From contig NC_084760.1 in NCBI RefSeq assembly GCF_028858725.1, positions 67,501,867 to 67,565,866 of the forward strand: a DNA stretch of 64,000 nucleotides. The letters are read 5' to 3'. The notes beneath the pieces are model-generated. The model did no database searches, was not told the DNA's origin, and saw nothing but the letters and a program-made list of their open reading frames with translations. Position numbers and translations under genes: made by a program. Shown piece after piece: positions 12,901-23,400 of this stretch (the stretch's first letter is position 1; each line of letters begins with the position of its first letter). Source of the stretch: Colius striatus. Taxonomy: Eukaryota > Chordata > Aves > Coliiformes > Coliidae.

Positions 12901-15900
12901 TTCTCTGGACCCTCTCCAGCCTGTCCACACCTTTTTGACATGGCAGGGACCAAAACTGAGCACAGTATTCCAAGTGGTCTGGCAAGCACTGAGTAGAGTG
13001 AGATAAGGACTTGTTTATCTCTGCTGGTGATGACCTTGTTGATGCAATCCAGCATCCTGTTGGCTTTGTTGCAGCAGCACAGCAAGAATGGAATTTTATC
13101 TTTTGAGTTGGTCACTGCAGAGGATTTCTTTGGAAATGCCAAGCTTCAAATTTATGTTCTACTATCTCCCTACCCTAGAATTGCTGAAGTTCTTAATCTG
13201 ATGGACACCAAGTCACAGTGAGGCCTTTATCTCATTCCTCTTCACAGCTGCAAGCCTGTCTGTAGGATGCTTTTCAAAGTGCATAGACTTTACTAAGTAA
13301 AGTAATGTCTCCAATGGATGGAGGCAGACTCAGAATAGCAGTGTCTGTCCAAAAGGTAACTACTGGCTGATGAGGGAATAGCTGCACATTCTTGTCTAGC
13401 AATGAAGCTGGCTCAAACTTCCTGCCGTGACATCCAGTGCCACACTGCAGTTTGCTGTGCCCTTCATGGACATAGTGCAACTGTTGATTTCATCATTTGG
13501 ATAGGTTTTTTTTTTTTTTTTAAACCTGGATTATTTCAGTGGTCTTCATGTCTACAGTGGTACCAGTGCAGAGTAAGGAGTAGTATTGGGGCAGAAGTTG
13601 TCTTTCCCACTGCAGGTATCAAATTGTTTAATCACACCAACTGTGATATCCAGAAAACAACCTTTATTTTATAGATGGAACATATATCAGAGAAAGTTTC
13701 AGACATCCACGTGTCATAGGCTTACCGAAAGCTTCTTTTAAGTTTCCTTTCAGTATAAACTAAATACATAGGAAAGGACATAAGCCTTTGTCTCAAAATC
13801 CACTTATAGGTGATTTCTGACTCAGACAATAAAGCCAAGAGACTTTCTCTACTGTCCAGACCCACTTGAAACTTCTGTTTATTTGGCTACTTAGGTTTTA
13901 TTTTCACCAAACTCCAGCTGTTGTTGATGACAACAAATACATCAGGAACAAACTAACGTCTTTTTTTCCTGTATCTAGAATTCAAACAAGTAACAAGCAC
14001 AATCCTGTATATGGCTTTTAGATATTTTTACAGTGCTATATAGAGGAAGGACTTGTGGTCTCAGACTTCCTGTATTGCAGTAGATTTCAGTTTTTTAGGC
14101 TATGGAATAGACTGTGCAGTAACTGGAACTGACAATAAAGATAAGCAATTACTTGTTATTTTGGTAATAGTAAGGATTATGCTGCTAGCACAATATTTAG
14201 CAAATACATTTATTTTCACAAAGGGAGATTTAAGGACCACTGTGTTTTTGTCTAACAAACAGGTTACAATGTTTTGTCAGTGGATTAAAGTCAAGGGAGG
14301 AGTCTGAAATGGTATGCTTTTACCTTTGCCATTTCTATGCTACTGCCATTAAAAAAAAAGCCCGGAGAAGAGAAGGGTATCTGGAAAAAAGGAAAAGAAA
14401 CTGTTTGCTCTAGGAGCAGCAGGATTAGTGAAATATTGATTGGTATTGATGGATGTCTGTGTTTCCTGTCCACAGTTACTGTTTAACCAAACATGGGCAT
14501 ATGCTACCATGTGCTGTGGCTAGTTGAGGGTTACTTGTGTACTGCAGCTGAAAAGAATTAAGGGTTTTGAGTTGCATGTCCTTAGCATGAACAAACACTA
14601 CTTGTTTCTCACAAAACTAGTAGGAACTTGGTCAATGAGACTGTCCTTGGGAATGCAGCACCATTGTCCGATTTGTTTTGTACTGATATGTCCATACAAA
14701 ATGAAGACATTATGGTTCTTTGTCTTACCTATTTATAGGCTTCTCCTAGTACTGATACTCTCTTAAGATAATTGTTTAAATCAAATGATTGTGCTCGAGA
14801 AAGAAGCTGGTTGGTTTAACTTTGGGAATTGTTCATTCTTGATAGTTTGTTAAGGTATTTCACAAACTGAAATTTTAGTTTCAGTGAACTGTTGACTAAG
14901 AGTTATGCCTCTGATTGGTCTTTGACTACCTTCCACTTAAAAAATACATACCTTAAAAATATTCTTTTCACTTAAAAAAATCTGAAAAATGGCCATTAAT
15001 GCAACAAACCTAGCAGCAGCTCTATTCCAGTGACAGCCTTTGCCTAAAAGCTACCCAGTTAACAGCAGAGAGGGAACTGCTCTTATGCAAAAGGGAGAGT
15101 GTTTCGGGTGACTTTTGTGGCTCAGTGAAAGGGCAGTAAGTGATTTGCAGTGCTTTTCTTTTTACATGTGTTCTATGGCAACGGGACTTTGGCCTTCAAC
15201 CGTTGCATTTTATTTCAATTCTTCTAATTAACAAAACTTGCATTGTTTATAGTATGTGTAAAATTGAGATAATTCTACTAGAAGTCAACATTTTTAGTTG
15301 TTAGGTATTAGCAACTCTACCTGTTGCTGTAGGTAGCTTACAGGTTCACTGCTGGTGAGCAACTTGGAATGGCATTGGAACTACACTGATTCAGTCATGG
15401 CTGAAAGATAACCCCTGCAGTCCTGAACTGTGGTTTGCAGCCATCCCTAGATTTAATGTGGAAATAGATATTTCTGTTGGGTGTCTGTAAAGCAAGTTCT
15501 AGGAGGGCTGAGCTGATGGTTGTTTCTGTTCACATTTCTGTATTTTATTCCTTGTTACACAGAGGGAATCACATTAAGCAAAGACACTTTCAGAGGTGCT
15601 TTGGAATTCAAGGACGTTGAGTTTGCATATCCAACACGTCCAGAAACATCAATTTTCAAGGATTTTAGCCTCTCCATTCCGGCTGGCTCTGTTGTGGCTC
15701 TGGTTGGCCCAAGTGGTACAGGGAAATCAACTATCGTATCCCTTCTGCTGAGGCTATATGATCCTATCTCAGGTATGTTTTGTGCATTGTTCTTATTCAT
15801 GACAGTTGATGCTTTGCATCTCAGATACACCCTAGAAACAGTCAGGGTTCCTGTGCTTGAGGTCCTGATGCCACTGTTCCATTGATGCACGGTCCTTCCC

Positions 15901-18900
15901 TCTGGGGTGTTACCTCGTTGTGATGTCTGCCACAGCTTTGCATTTCCGATCCACCAGGTGTGATTCCCCAGGGGTCATTGTTCTTTCTGACTCTTTTCAG
16001 TATTTGTCAAACACCCTTGATTTTACTGTTTCTTAATTTAAGGTACTATCACTGTTGATGGCGTTGATATCCGTCAGCTAAATCCACTGTGGTTCAGGAC
16101 AAAGATTGGAACAGTGAGTCAGGTAAGAAAGAGGAAAAAAAATGAGCAAAATAATATTGTGTGATCACTATTCTTCTTTTTGAAACTATGCAATCTTATT
16201 TCTTAATGAAATCCTTCCATCTCACCATAACTGCTATTGGGCATGCTTTGTTCTAAAAACAAGTATTGAGAGCTAGTCTCTTTATTCTTTAGTCTATTTT
16301 TACATAATCATAGAGGTTCAAAGTGTTAGCTTAGAAGACAAGTGTGCCTGTGGAGACTGAATTGTGTAGGTAAGACTATGCAATGATTTGTTGAAAACGC
16401 ATAACACAAAGTTTCATATTTGATAACATTTTGTATTAATGGAGGTTACACAATCATATTTATGCAATCATTTGAAAACTGACCTTCTGTGCTCTCTGTT
16501 GTTTGCAGGCAAACATGTTTAATTAGGAAAGCATGACAATACAGCACTGTTGGCACTTACTCTTGTAGTGCCCTGTCCCTAGCAGCCCATGAACTTTGGA
16601 AGTACAGAGATATGTTTGATGGTCTCTTGTATTTGACCAATTAAAACATGTTTACTCCTTCCTTCTTCTTCTCCCTAGATGCTTCACAGTGCATTAATTA
16701 ACTGTTAGGTTGATGTTCTGTTAAAAGCATACCGATAATTTGGTACACATTGTATTTCAATGTGTACTGCTTTATGTAATAATTCCACTGAAAGCTTTTG
16801 TGCAAAAATGATTTTCCTCAGGGCACATTAGGATTTTTGGTTTTGAGTATATGTACTCCACTGGAGTTACCAGTAAGAGATTTATACTGATACTCACACT
16901 GTAGCATGTCTCTCCTTATTTTATAAACAGAACAGCCTTACCATGTTTTAGACATCTTCCCATTTTCCTGTCTGCCGGTCCTCTTTCTCTGTAATATAAA
17001 CTGAAGGGGAAAAAAAAAGGCATGAATCATTGTTACGAAACATGATATGTAGTAAAGTAGAAAGGGAGGTTTTCTGATATTTGAATTAATAGCTCTTTCT
17101 GAACTCTTCCTCGAATATTAGGAATTGAGCGCTATGTTTTGTGAGTTAGAAAAGCGACTTGTTTTTCACGGCCCATTTTGGTTTGGCAGAGGGGTTTTTC
17201 ATTGTTTGGCTTTAATTTAATTAACTCTAACTTACATATTATTTTCTATCAATATAAAAGAAATTAATGTTTCGTCTTGTAAGTGGGTTTTATATTATTT
17301 GAGATATAGATGATACATGCATGTAATTACAGATCTACCATATTAGCCATGTTTTTGAATTTTTCAGGAACCAATTCTGTTCTCCTGTTCTATTGCTGAA
17401 AATATTGCCTACGGTGCAGAGGATCCTTCTACTGTGACCGCAGAGGAGATTGAGAAAGTTGCTGAAATAGCTAATGCCGCTAGTTTTATCAGAGATTTTC
17501 CAAAAGGATTTGACACCATTGTTGGAGAAAAGGGCATTTTGCTTTCAGGTACATCTTCATAGCATCAGATTTTTAAAATGATACAAAGTGAAGTAAAAAT
17601 TCTGTTGTATGTTGTTACCAGTTCCTTCTCCAAGTCATAACCTGCCATAAGTATTTTAAAAATCCCTCCTTCATCTCCATTCCCCCTCCTAGGTACTTGT
17701 GCCTGATTCTGCTCAGCCTAGGCATTCAGTTAAAATTATTTCACACCTGTTTTACTATTTCAATTTACCCCTGTTTCCCCCAGGTGGACAGAAGCAACGA
17801 ATTGCAATTGCTCGAGCTCTGCTCAAGGTAAGCCACCACACAAGTAGCTATTTAACTACTTTGTGGAAAGGATTAAAACACATTAGGCCTTTCAATGGGA
17901 GAGGTGGGACAATACTTTTAAAAGAAAATAAAATCTTTTATATGTTTGAAAAAGCTGAGTGGTTTAACTAAAGACAATTTACTTATGTAAGTGCTCCTTC
18001 CTATCTTGCAGTCAGGTTTTTTGATATTTCTTGCCAAAACACAGAGGGTAAATAATTGTAAAGTGGCTCACTTTCATAAGACCAGGTTAAGGATGAAGGA
18101 AGATGTAAACTCACATATGACACCTCTGTCTCTGTGTTCCGATCTCTTTCATTCATGGCTGATTTTCTGGGTTGCAGCTTAGATGCAGTGCCATTGATGC
18201 CTTGGCTTGGCTTTGAGGGGAGATGGTCTGGATTTGGGCTAAGATACTATTTCAGGCCTAATGTTGTGTCATTTTTTCCCTCAAAGGTTGGCATGGGTCT
18301 CGCTTTAGGGCAGGCTCTGTACTTCACAAATTTGAGGAGGCTTCTGAGCATCAGAAGGACAGGGAATTTGGTTCAGGGACAACCACAGAGCCTCACAGGC
18401 AGGCAGTTTGCTCAGCTGGAAGTTCTAACCCTTTCTAAGCCCATCTTACATTCACACATGGTTTAATGCTCAGTTCTGCTAAGTTACTGGGAAGTTTTCA
18501 TTATGCCAGTTCTTTGACCAAAAATTATGAAAAGCTGATTGCATTTAGTGTCAAGTACAGTTCATGGGAGCAGAGATTTTATTATGGGGCGTGGAATGTT
18601 GTAAAAAATAAAGAGTACAGTGGAGTCCCTTCTCTTCCTCATAAAGTGCAAAGCTTTTACTCTCATCTTTCTCAAGCAAGTTTGGATTATATACCGTAAT
18701 TCAGAAGAAGCTTCTTGGGAGGATTTGAGTGTTGTTTTCTTTAGTTATTTAATTGGGAAGAGTTCTTAAATGTTAGTTCTTAAGTACTATGGATTTCATC
18801 TGTGGGTGAAATCCTGCTTGTTGGTAGGGGTTTTTTGTTATTTTTTGTTACTAGACAGCTGTATATATCAGACTGCCTGCAAGTAGAGGGTTGCTGAGCC

Positions 18901-20140
18901 TCTGTGTAAGATCCATGTAAGAGCAGTAAATAGGAGAATGAACTTTTGAACACAGTGCTGCCAAGTATGCCTTAAAAATCGTCTTCCACCTTTTGTTTGA
19001 CTCTTTCAAATAGTTATCAGGTCATAGTGTTATGTTACTTTAGTTCAGAAAATTTGAAGATGGAAAAGTTTTGTTTCTGCTCTATCCTCTTAGAATTTCA
19101 TAATGCTTTGGGCAACACTCAGTTCTTTTGATGAGGAATCCTGTTCTCAATTGATAAGACTATTCAGATCTTGTCTAATTGATACTATAACCAATTTTAC
19201 TTTCTTCTTCAGAATCCTAAAATTCTTCTGTTAGATGAAGCAACAAGGTAAGAAGGAAAATAAATAGAAACTTAGAAGTGATCTGTCTGTAAAACTCAGA
19301 TTTGGGAGGTGTTCCCGCTCTTTTCTTTCTCTGCATGCACTTGAATAAATTATCTAGCCCTTTCTGTTTCTCTACCCACAGAAATAATGCTTCCTAGAAT
19401 GTGTGAATTGGTTAGGAGATCTGTGATAAAGGCTGTTTGTGCAAAGAGGAAAGGCTAGCTGGTACACTGTGTTGTAATTTTTAATGGAGTCAAATTTGTA
19501 ATATGTAACTTGATGTTGAAACGTCTACTTAATGGATTTTTTTTGTATCTTTAGTTTAAATGAAGATCTTGGTGTAAAAGATGCAGTATAATCATCTTAT
19601 AACTTTTTTTTTTCACTGAATTAATTTAGTGTTATTTCTCTGTGTATATTTTTGTGTATGAGAATATGTAATGCCTCTGACCTGGATGTGTGCACTAAGC
19701 ATATTGACGAAGCCTTCCTGCAGTTCCATTGGTTCATCTTCACCAGCAACAGCAAGGGCTTGCACTTTTAGCAAAATAAGCCTAATACATAAAACTAACC
19801 TGTCTTAACAAATGTCCTCCTTTTTGTCCCTCCGCACTTCCCATTTCTTGCTAGTGCTTTGGATGCTGAAAATGAATATCTGGTTCAAGAAGCTCTGGAC
19901 CGGCTGATGGAAGGGAGGACAGTCCTAATTATTGCTCATCGTCTCTCCACTATTCAGAATGCCGATTTTGTTGCAGTCCTTGGCCAGGGTAAAATTCTTG
20001 AATGTGGAAAACATGAGGAACTACTTGCAAATCCAAATGGACTTTTCAGGAAACTCATGCAGAAACAAGCTTTTATTCAGAACAGTAATACTTTTGCATT
20101 AGATTTACGAGAAAAGGATGTATTAAAAGAAAATGTATGA
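3777..20140 (+). CDS. ABCB10: ABCB10, mitochondrial inner-membrane ABC half-transporter (5'-partial, 12 exons)
   Basis: Joined exons: 3777-3977, 4319-4521, 6240-6374, 7949-8095, 8873-9008, 11279-11374, 15563-15772, 16043-16122, 17368-17548, 17784-17827, 19213-19247, 19855-20140. All introns are GT-AG and phases match throughout, giving 583 visible residues and a TGA stop. The protein has a six-helix membrane domain (exons 2-6), then an ATPase domain with Walker [11 protein letters not shown]-loop Q at the exon 9/10 joint, signature LSGGQ split over exons 10/11, Walker B ILLLDEA, D-loop SALDAEN and H-loop IAHRLS. From the family: ABCB10 works as a homodimer in the mitochondrial inner membrane, supports haem synthesis in erythroid cells, is linked to mitoferrin-1 and ferrochelatase, and has been proposed to export biliverdin. 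The first coding exon is outside the window. Long stretches match human ABCB10 as I remember it (for example [20 protein letters not shown]), separating it from ABCB8 and TAP1/2. The C-terminus seems longer than in human. Confidence 0.97.
4319..4521 (+). CDS. ABCB10: ABCB10 exon 3
   Basis: Encodes visible residues 67-134, including [20 protein letters not shown] and [20 protein letters not shown], the intracellular loop that couples membrane and ATPase domains, then [13 protein letters not shown] entering helix 3. The exon ends at a codon boundary before GTAGG. Confidence 0.96.
4691..4789 (+). repeat. CR1 LINE 3'-end fragment (ABCB10 intron 3)
   Basis: The run from TGACCTGACCTAGGTGG through GGGTTGAACTAGATGATCTC to CATTCTATGATTCTAT is the last 100 bp or so of a CR1 element in sense orientation, ending in the octamer tail. 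It is 5'-truncated, as usual for CR1. Confidence 0.93.
5949..6044 (-). repeat. MIR-family SINE relic (antisense)
   Basis: The order of blocks TTAAGATACTTGGCTAAGA, CCACACAGC, AAATGAAATCCAGGCC and CTTTGTTCTAACCA follows the reverse complement of the MIR core and tRNA-derived region as I know it (ttaagtaacttgcccaagg, tcacacagct, gaacccaggc, tgctcttaacca). It is highly diverged, consistent with an element that predates the mammal-sauropsid split. The call is by eye; no alignment was run. Confidence 0.6.
6240..6374 (+). CDS. ABCB10: ABCB10 exon 4
   Basis: Forty-five whole codons (visible residues 135-179): [20 protein letters not shown], the helix 3/4 hairpin, followed by [20 protein letters not shown]. 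The acceptor is TTCTTCTAG and the donor CAG|GTAATT. Confidence 0.95.
7949..8095 (+). CDS. ABCB10: ABCB10 exon 5
   Basis: Forty-nine whole codons (residues 180-228): [18 protein letters not shown], the second intracellular loop characteristic of ABCB-type exporters, then [13 protein letters not shown] leading into helix 5. The donor is GTAAGT. Confidence 0.95.
8873..9008 (+). CDS. ABCB10: ABCB10 exon 6
   Basis: Residues 229-273 plus a split Gly: [20 protein letters not shown] (helix 5) and [18 protein letters not shown] (helix 6). The intron that follows is 2270 bp and contains a 12-bp inverted repeat. Confidence 0.95.
10162..10200. repeat. Perfect 12-bp inverted repeat (ABCB10 intron 6)
   Basis: GTTTCCTGTGTT at 10162-10173 is the exact reverse complement of AACACAGGAAAC at 10189-10200, with a 15-base spacer. 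The transcript could fold into a hairpin. Confidence 0.9.
11279..11374 (+). CDS. ABCB10: ABCB10 exon 7
   Basis: Residues 274-305: [20 protein letters not shown] then [11 protein letters not shown], the linker between helix 6 and the ATPase domain. The next intron, 4188 bp, is the longest complete one in the visible gene and holds a CR1 fragment. Confidence 0.95.
12475..13085 (-). repeat. CR1 LINE fragment, about 610 bp (ABCB10 intron 7)
   Basis: Antisense CR1: it starts with the tail complement GAATCATAGAATACCAGG, continues through GGTTGGAAGGGACCTC and ends in reverse-transcriptase ORF2 remnants. On the minus strand the broken frames show the ORF2 C-terminal pattern ([17 protein letters not shown]) and the zone with [14 protein letters not shown]. 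Frameshifts between 12692 and 12822 show that it is dead. Confidence 0.94.
15563..15772 (+). CDS. ABCB10: ABCB10 exon 8 (Walker A)
   Basis: Residues 306-375: start of the nucleotide-binding domain. The A-loop Tyr sits in [10 protein letters not shown], and Walker [10 protein letters not shown] is at 15706-15732 with the catalytic Lys intact. The frame stays open for about 37 codons past the GTATG donor, which is only read-through into the intron. Confidence 0.97.
16043..16122 (+). CDS. ABCB10: ABCB10 exon 9
   Basis: Residues 376-402: [20 protein letters not shown] then KIGTVSQ. The last codon is the Q-loop glutamine that contacts Mg2+ and the membrane-domain coupling helix. Confidence 0.95.
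17368..17548 (+). CDS. ABCB10: ABCB10 exon 10
   Basis: Residues 403-462: [20 protein letters not shown] and the helical subdomain up to VGEKGILLS, ending inside the first Gly codon of the ABC signature motif. Confidence 0.96.
17784..17827 (+). CDS. ABCB10: ABCB10 exon 11 (44 bp, signature motif)
   Basis: A very short exon that completes the LSGGQ signature and encodes [15 protein letters not shown]. The polypyrimidine tract (CTGTTTCCCCCAG) is strong. Because its length is not a multiple of three, skipping it would shift the frame and remove the ATPase signature. Confidence 0.96.
19213..19247 (+). CDS. ABCB10: ABCB10 exon 12 (35 bp, Walker B)
   Basis: A 35-bp micro-exon encoding [11 protein letters not shown] plus two bases of the next Ser codon. 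It contains Walker B and the catalytic Glu. The flanks are TTCTTCTTCAG and GTAAGA. Confidence 0.96.
19855..20140 (+). CDS. ABCB10: ABCB10 exon 13 (last coding exon)
   Basis: Residues 489-583: D-loop [20 protein letters not shown]-loop [13 protein letters not shown], then the C-terminal helix [12 protein letters not shown] and a charged tail ending in [11 protein letters not shown] before TGA at 20138-20140. The tail past KQAFI appears about 18-19 residues longer than the human protein as I recall it. Confidence 0.96.
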
Positions 20141-20455
20141 ATAATGAAAGCTTACAAACAACAAAGTATATAACTTATGTTTCTGTTATGTAAAGTAGAT
20201 GTTCTATTTTTCCAAAATGTACAAACTATTCTTTCAATAGATAAATGTGTTTCAACTTTTTATTGAAAGCTTTTTAATAATTATTGCGACTTTTTAACGT
20301 CTACCACATTGAGATCAGTGTATAGATTTTTCTGCTTTGTGTTACGTTGAGACCGTTTAGAGTCCTGTTTGCTGTAATGCTCTGTATGATGATGTGCTGC
20401 ATTCTTAAGTAAGCACAATATTTTAAGGGTAATAAAATTACAATCTTACAATTTT
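20141..20455 (+). other. ABCB10: ABCB10 3' UTR
   Basis: AT-rich sequence from the stop codon to just past the poly(A) signal. The cleavage position is inferred to lie about 15-25 bases after AATAAA. Confidence 0.75.
20431..20436 (+). promoter_or_regulatory. ABCB10: ABCB10 polyadenylation signal AATAAA
   Basis: A canonical AATAAA 290 bases after the stop, followed by a T-rich segment (TCATTGTCTTTTCCC) suitable as downstream element. No other canonical AATAAA lies between the stop and this one. Confidence 0.8.
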
Positions 20456-23400
20456 CATATCATTGTCTTTTCCCTTTTCAAGGAACTACTGCTTTCTGTG
20501 CTTATCAGTAGACTTAAAAAGCTGGAATTCGAATCCTGTGGTACTAACGAACTTGTGAAAGTTCTGCTGACTTCCACTGCACTGTGCTTTCAGTTACCGC
20601 TTGTTCTCAAATGTGGAAGTTGGTTAGGATCGCCACCTACAGTTACTGTAGAGAATCACATATGCAAATACATTTTAGAGAGCATGGAAGCATGAGCTAG
20701 AGGAAAGTTCTTTAAACAATCAAAAAAACCTAAAGCCCGACCAAAAAAAGCACAAGTAAACAAAAAACTTAACTTTAGATAAGGAGAAAAGAAGTGTATT
20801 AGTATACTGGGAAAATGTAAAATTTGCATGCATTTTCTTCCTTTCTTGATTTTCCCTATTCTTTTGTTTCACTTCCTCTCTTAAGATGATGTCAAAGGAT
20901 ATATATAAGAATCTGGCCTTTTTTAAGGCACATATAAGTTTTTTATTGTTACTTAAAAATTCATTCATAGAAATCCTGGTTTAGCTTAACTACCTTATGA
21001 GGGACAACTAGTAAAGTAATAGCATGACGTCAGTTTGAATAACTGCAGAAGGTGCATTTGGCAGTAAAAAGCAGGCTTCGTGTTTCTGATTTAAGAATCC
21101 CTTCCAGTAGAATCTCTCCAGATTTTCTGAAGATGCAAAACCCTACAAGGTAATTTTAAAAAGCTAGAAACTTTCCAGGTCACATGAAAACTCATCTATG
21201 CTAGAAAAAATTGTTGCTGGAAAATTCACTGATAATAGGGGAGAGACCAAGGGCTGGCAAAGCTTAAAATGTTTATGTAAGGTGCCATGAATGGCACTTT
21301 ATGGAACCTAGTAAAAACACTAAAGAGATCCCTGTGCAAAGGAATGAAAATAAAATTACATTCAGATATAATTTTATCTTCTGATATAGTTTTACTAGAA
21401 ACAGTGAAGTATCCTCTTTAATGTATTTAGAGGAGCTTGAACTTTAATCTTTGCTCATGTAATCTCTTCTTACATGAGAGGCAACGAGCCCTTTTATGGA
21501 TGTGTTTTTCCAGATCACATGAATTACTTGCAGCCAAACTGAATTAATGTTTTATGTCTCTTGTCCATGAGTTTTTTTCTGGCAGGGCTGCAGGCTACAT
21601 ATAAGCATGCAAAGTTACAGAAAAGCTCTACTCCACATAAAGATGAATGTCATAACAGGTACGGTGGATAACAGACTTCATTTGGGTTAAAACCACACAA
21701 AATACTCCTTGGTACAAACCACAGACCTCAGCGAGAGGAGAAAACAAAGTTTCTTAGTGATTTACACATCTACAGTGTATGTGATGTGTGCATATGCCAT
21801 CTTGTGTAGCCCCACAGCAGTGCTAGTCCACACTGGGCATGGTTACATTTTGAACTGTAGGAGCCCAAGCAGCTTAATGAGGAAAAAGGTGAGTATGAGA
21901 GAGAGAAGTATTGCATTCTCCTTGTAACAAGCACTGAAGACTTTCCTGTCTAAAATGGAAACAGCTGGTACATCCCTAACAATCCTGATAGGCAGCTTTT
22001 GCTAAGGACCAGTATTTCATGCTGCTGCCTTGTGCAGTGTGGCTCATAGGAGACTAAGGGACCCTACATTGCAGAAAAGAGTTAATGTGACAGTATCTGA
22101 CTGTGCATCAGAAAGAAGTACAACCCAAACTTTGTTACACTCACTGAACATATTTTTCCGTCATGGCCCCCCTAGGTTTTAGTGATACTGTATATCTGCT
22201 ATGATGTTTTGTTTAAGCTACTGCTAGTAGGAAGTTTAGTTCCATGAGGGATGATATTAACAGCTCAAAATGCAGCTGTGCTATTCCCGGTGCCTTCCAA
22301 CAGCCTAAAGGTACTCAGAAATGCTTTTGATCGCAGGTAAATACAACCTAAGTCAAGTTAAACTGACACAAGATTTCCTGAAGGAAAAGCCAGACCTTAC
22401 CCAGAACTGGTAGGTGTTTCAGTGTCCTTGTAGCCCTGCTGTAGAACTTTATATAAAACTATCTCTCTTTCACACCACACACTAAGGTTCAACATTGGCC
22501 TAAAAGTATCATCTTTATGTAGGAAAGTAGTAAAGGTGATTTCCCAGACATAAAAAAGGGAAGATAATTAATTTTACATGCACACATGTAAATAATTTAC
22601 CAGTTTTTATCACTAGTTGCCTGTTTTAGTTGATACCCATGGGCATCATTTTGAAGTCTCTTATTAATACTTTCTCAGAGGCCACAACTATGTCCTTCCT
22701 TTTGCCATTCAATCATTACTTATGGGTCTTAAGTGCTATACTTAATTGCTTTTGAAACTGCCATGCCGGATTGAATATATTCTCATAGAATCACAGAATG
22801 GTAGAGGTTGGAAGGGACCTTTAGAGATCATCTAGTCCAACCCCCCTGCAGAAGCAGGTCCACCTAGATCAGGTTGCACAGGAACATGTCCAGGTGGGTC
22901 TTGAAGACCTCCAAGGAAGGAGACTCCACAACCGCCCTGGGCAGCCTGTGCCAGGGCTCCCTCGCCTGAACAGTGAAATAGTTTTTTCTTATGTTTAAAT
23001 GGAACTTTTTGTGTTCCAACTTCATCCCATTATCCCTTGTGCTGTTGCTAGGTACAATGGAAAAATATTAGTTTTGGTTGAATATTGGGAGACTTAACAG
23101 AAGGTCAGCACTTGATGTATACTTAATCTCTTTACTGTGTCCCTAATCCATGTGCTGGTTCTTGACAGTTTTCCTGAGAGAAATAAGACACTGAAGTGTC
23201 CTGAGTAACTTTATTCCTTCAACTACTTATTAAACTATTTCATGCTTAGAGTACAGAACACATAATCATGACTGCAGTGAATGATTGGCATCTCTGAAAG
23301 AGATTAAGTTCTTTCAGGTTTCAAATAATTAAAGCAACTTTTTGCTTTAATCTTCTCATAGAGAGAGTTTCTTTTCTGTCAATACTTTAGGCTTTGAAAA

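Noticed and set aside
15706..15732. Walker A written GPSGTGKST rather than GPSGSGKST
   Set aside because: The Ser-to-Thr change is conservative and occurs in active ABC ATPases. The catalytic Lys and following Ser are intact, so there is no loss of function.
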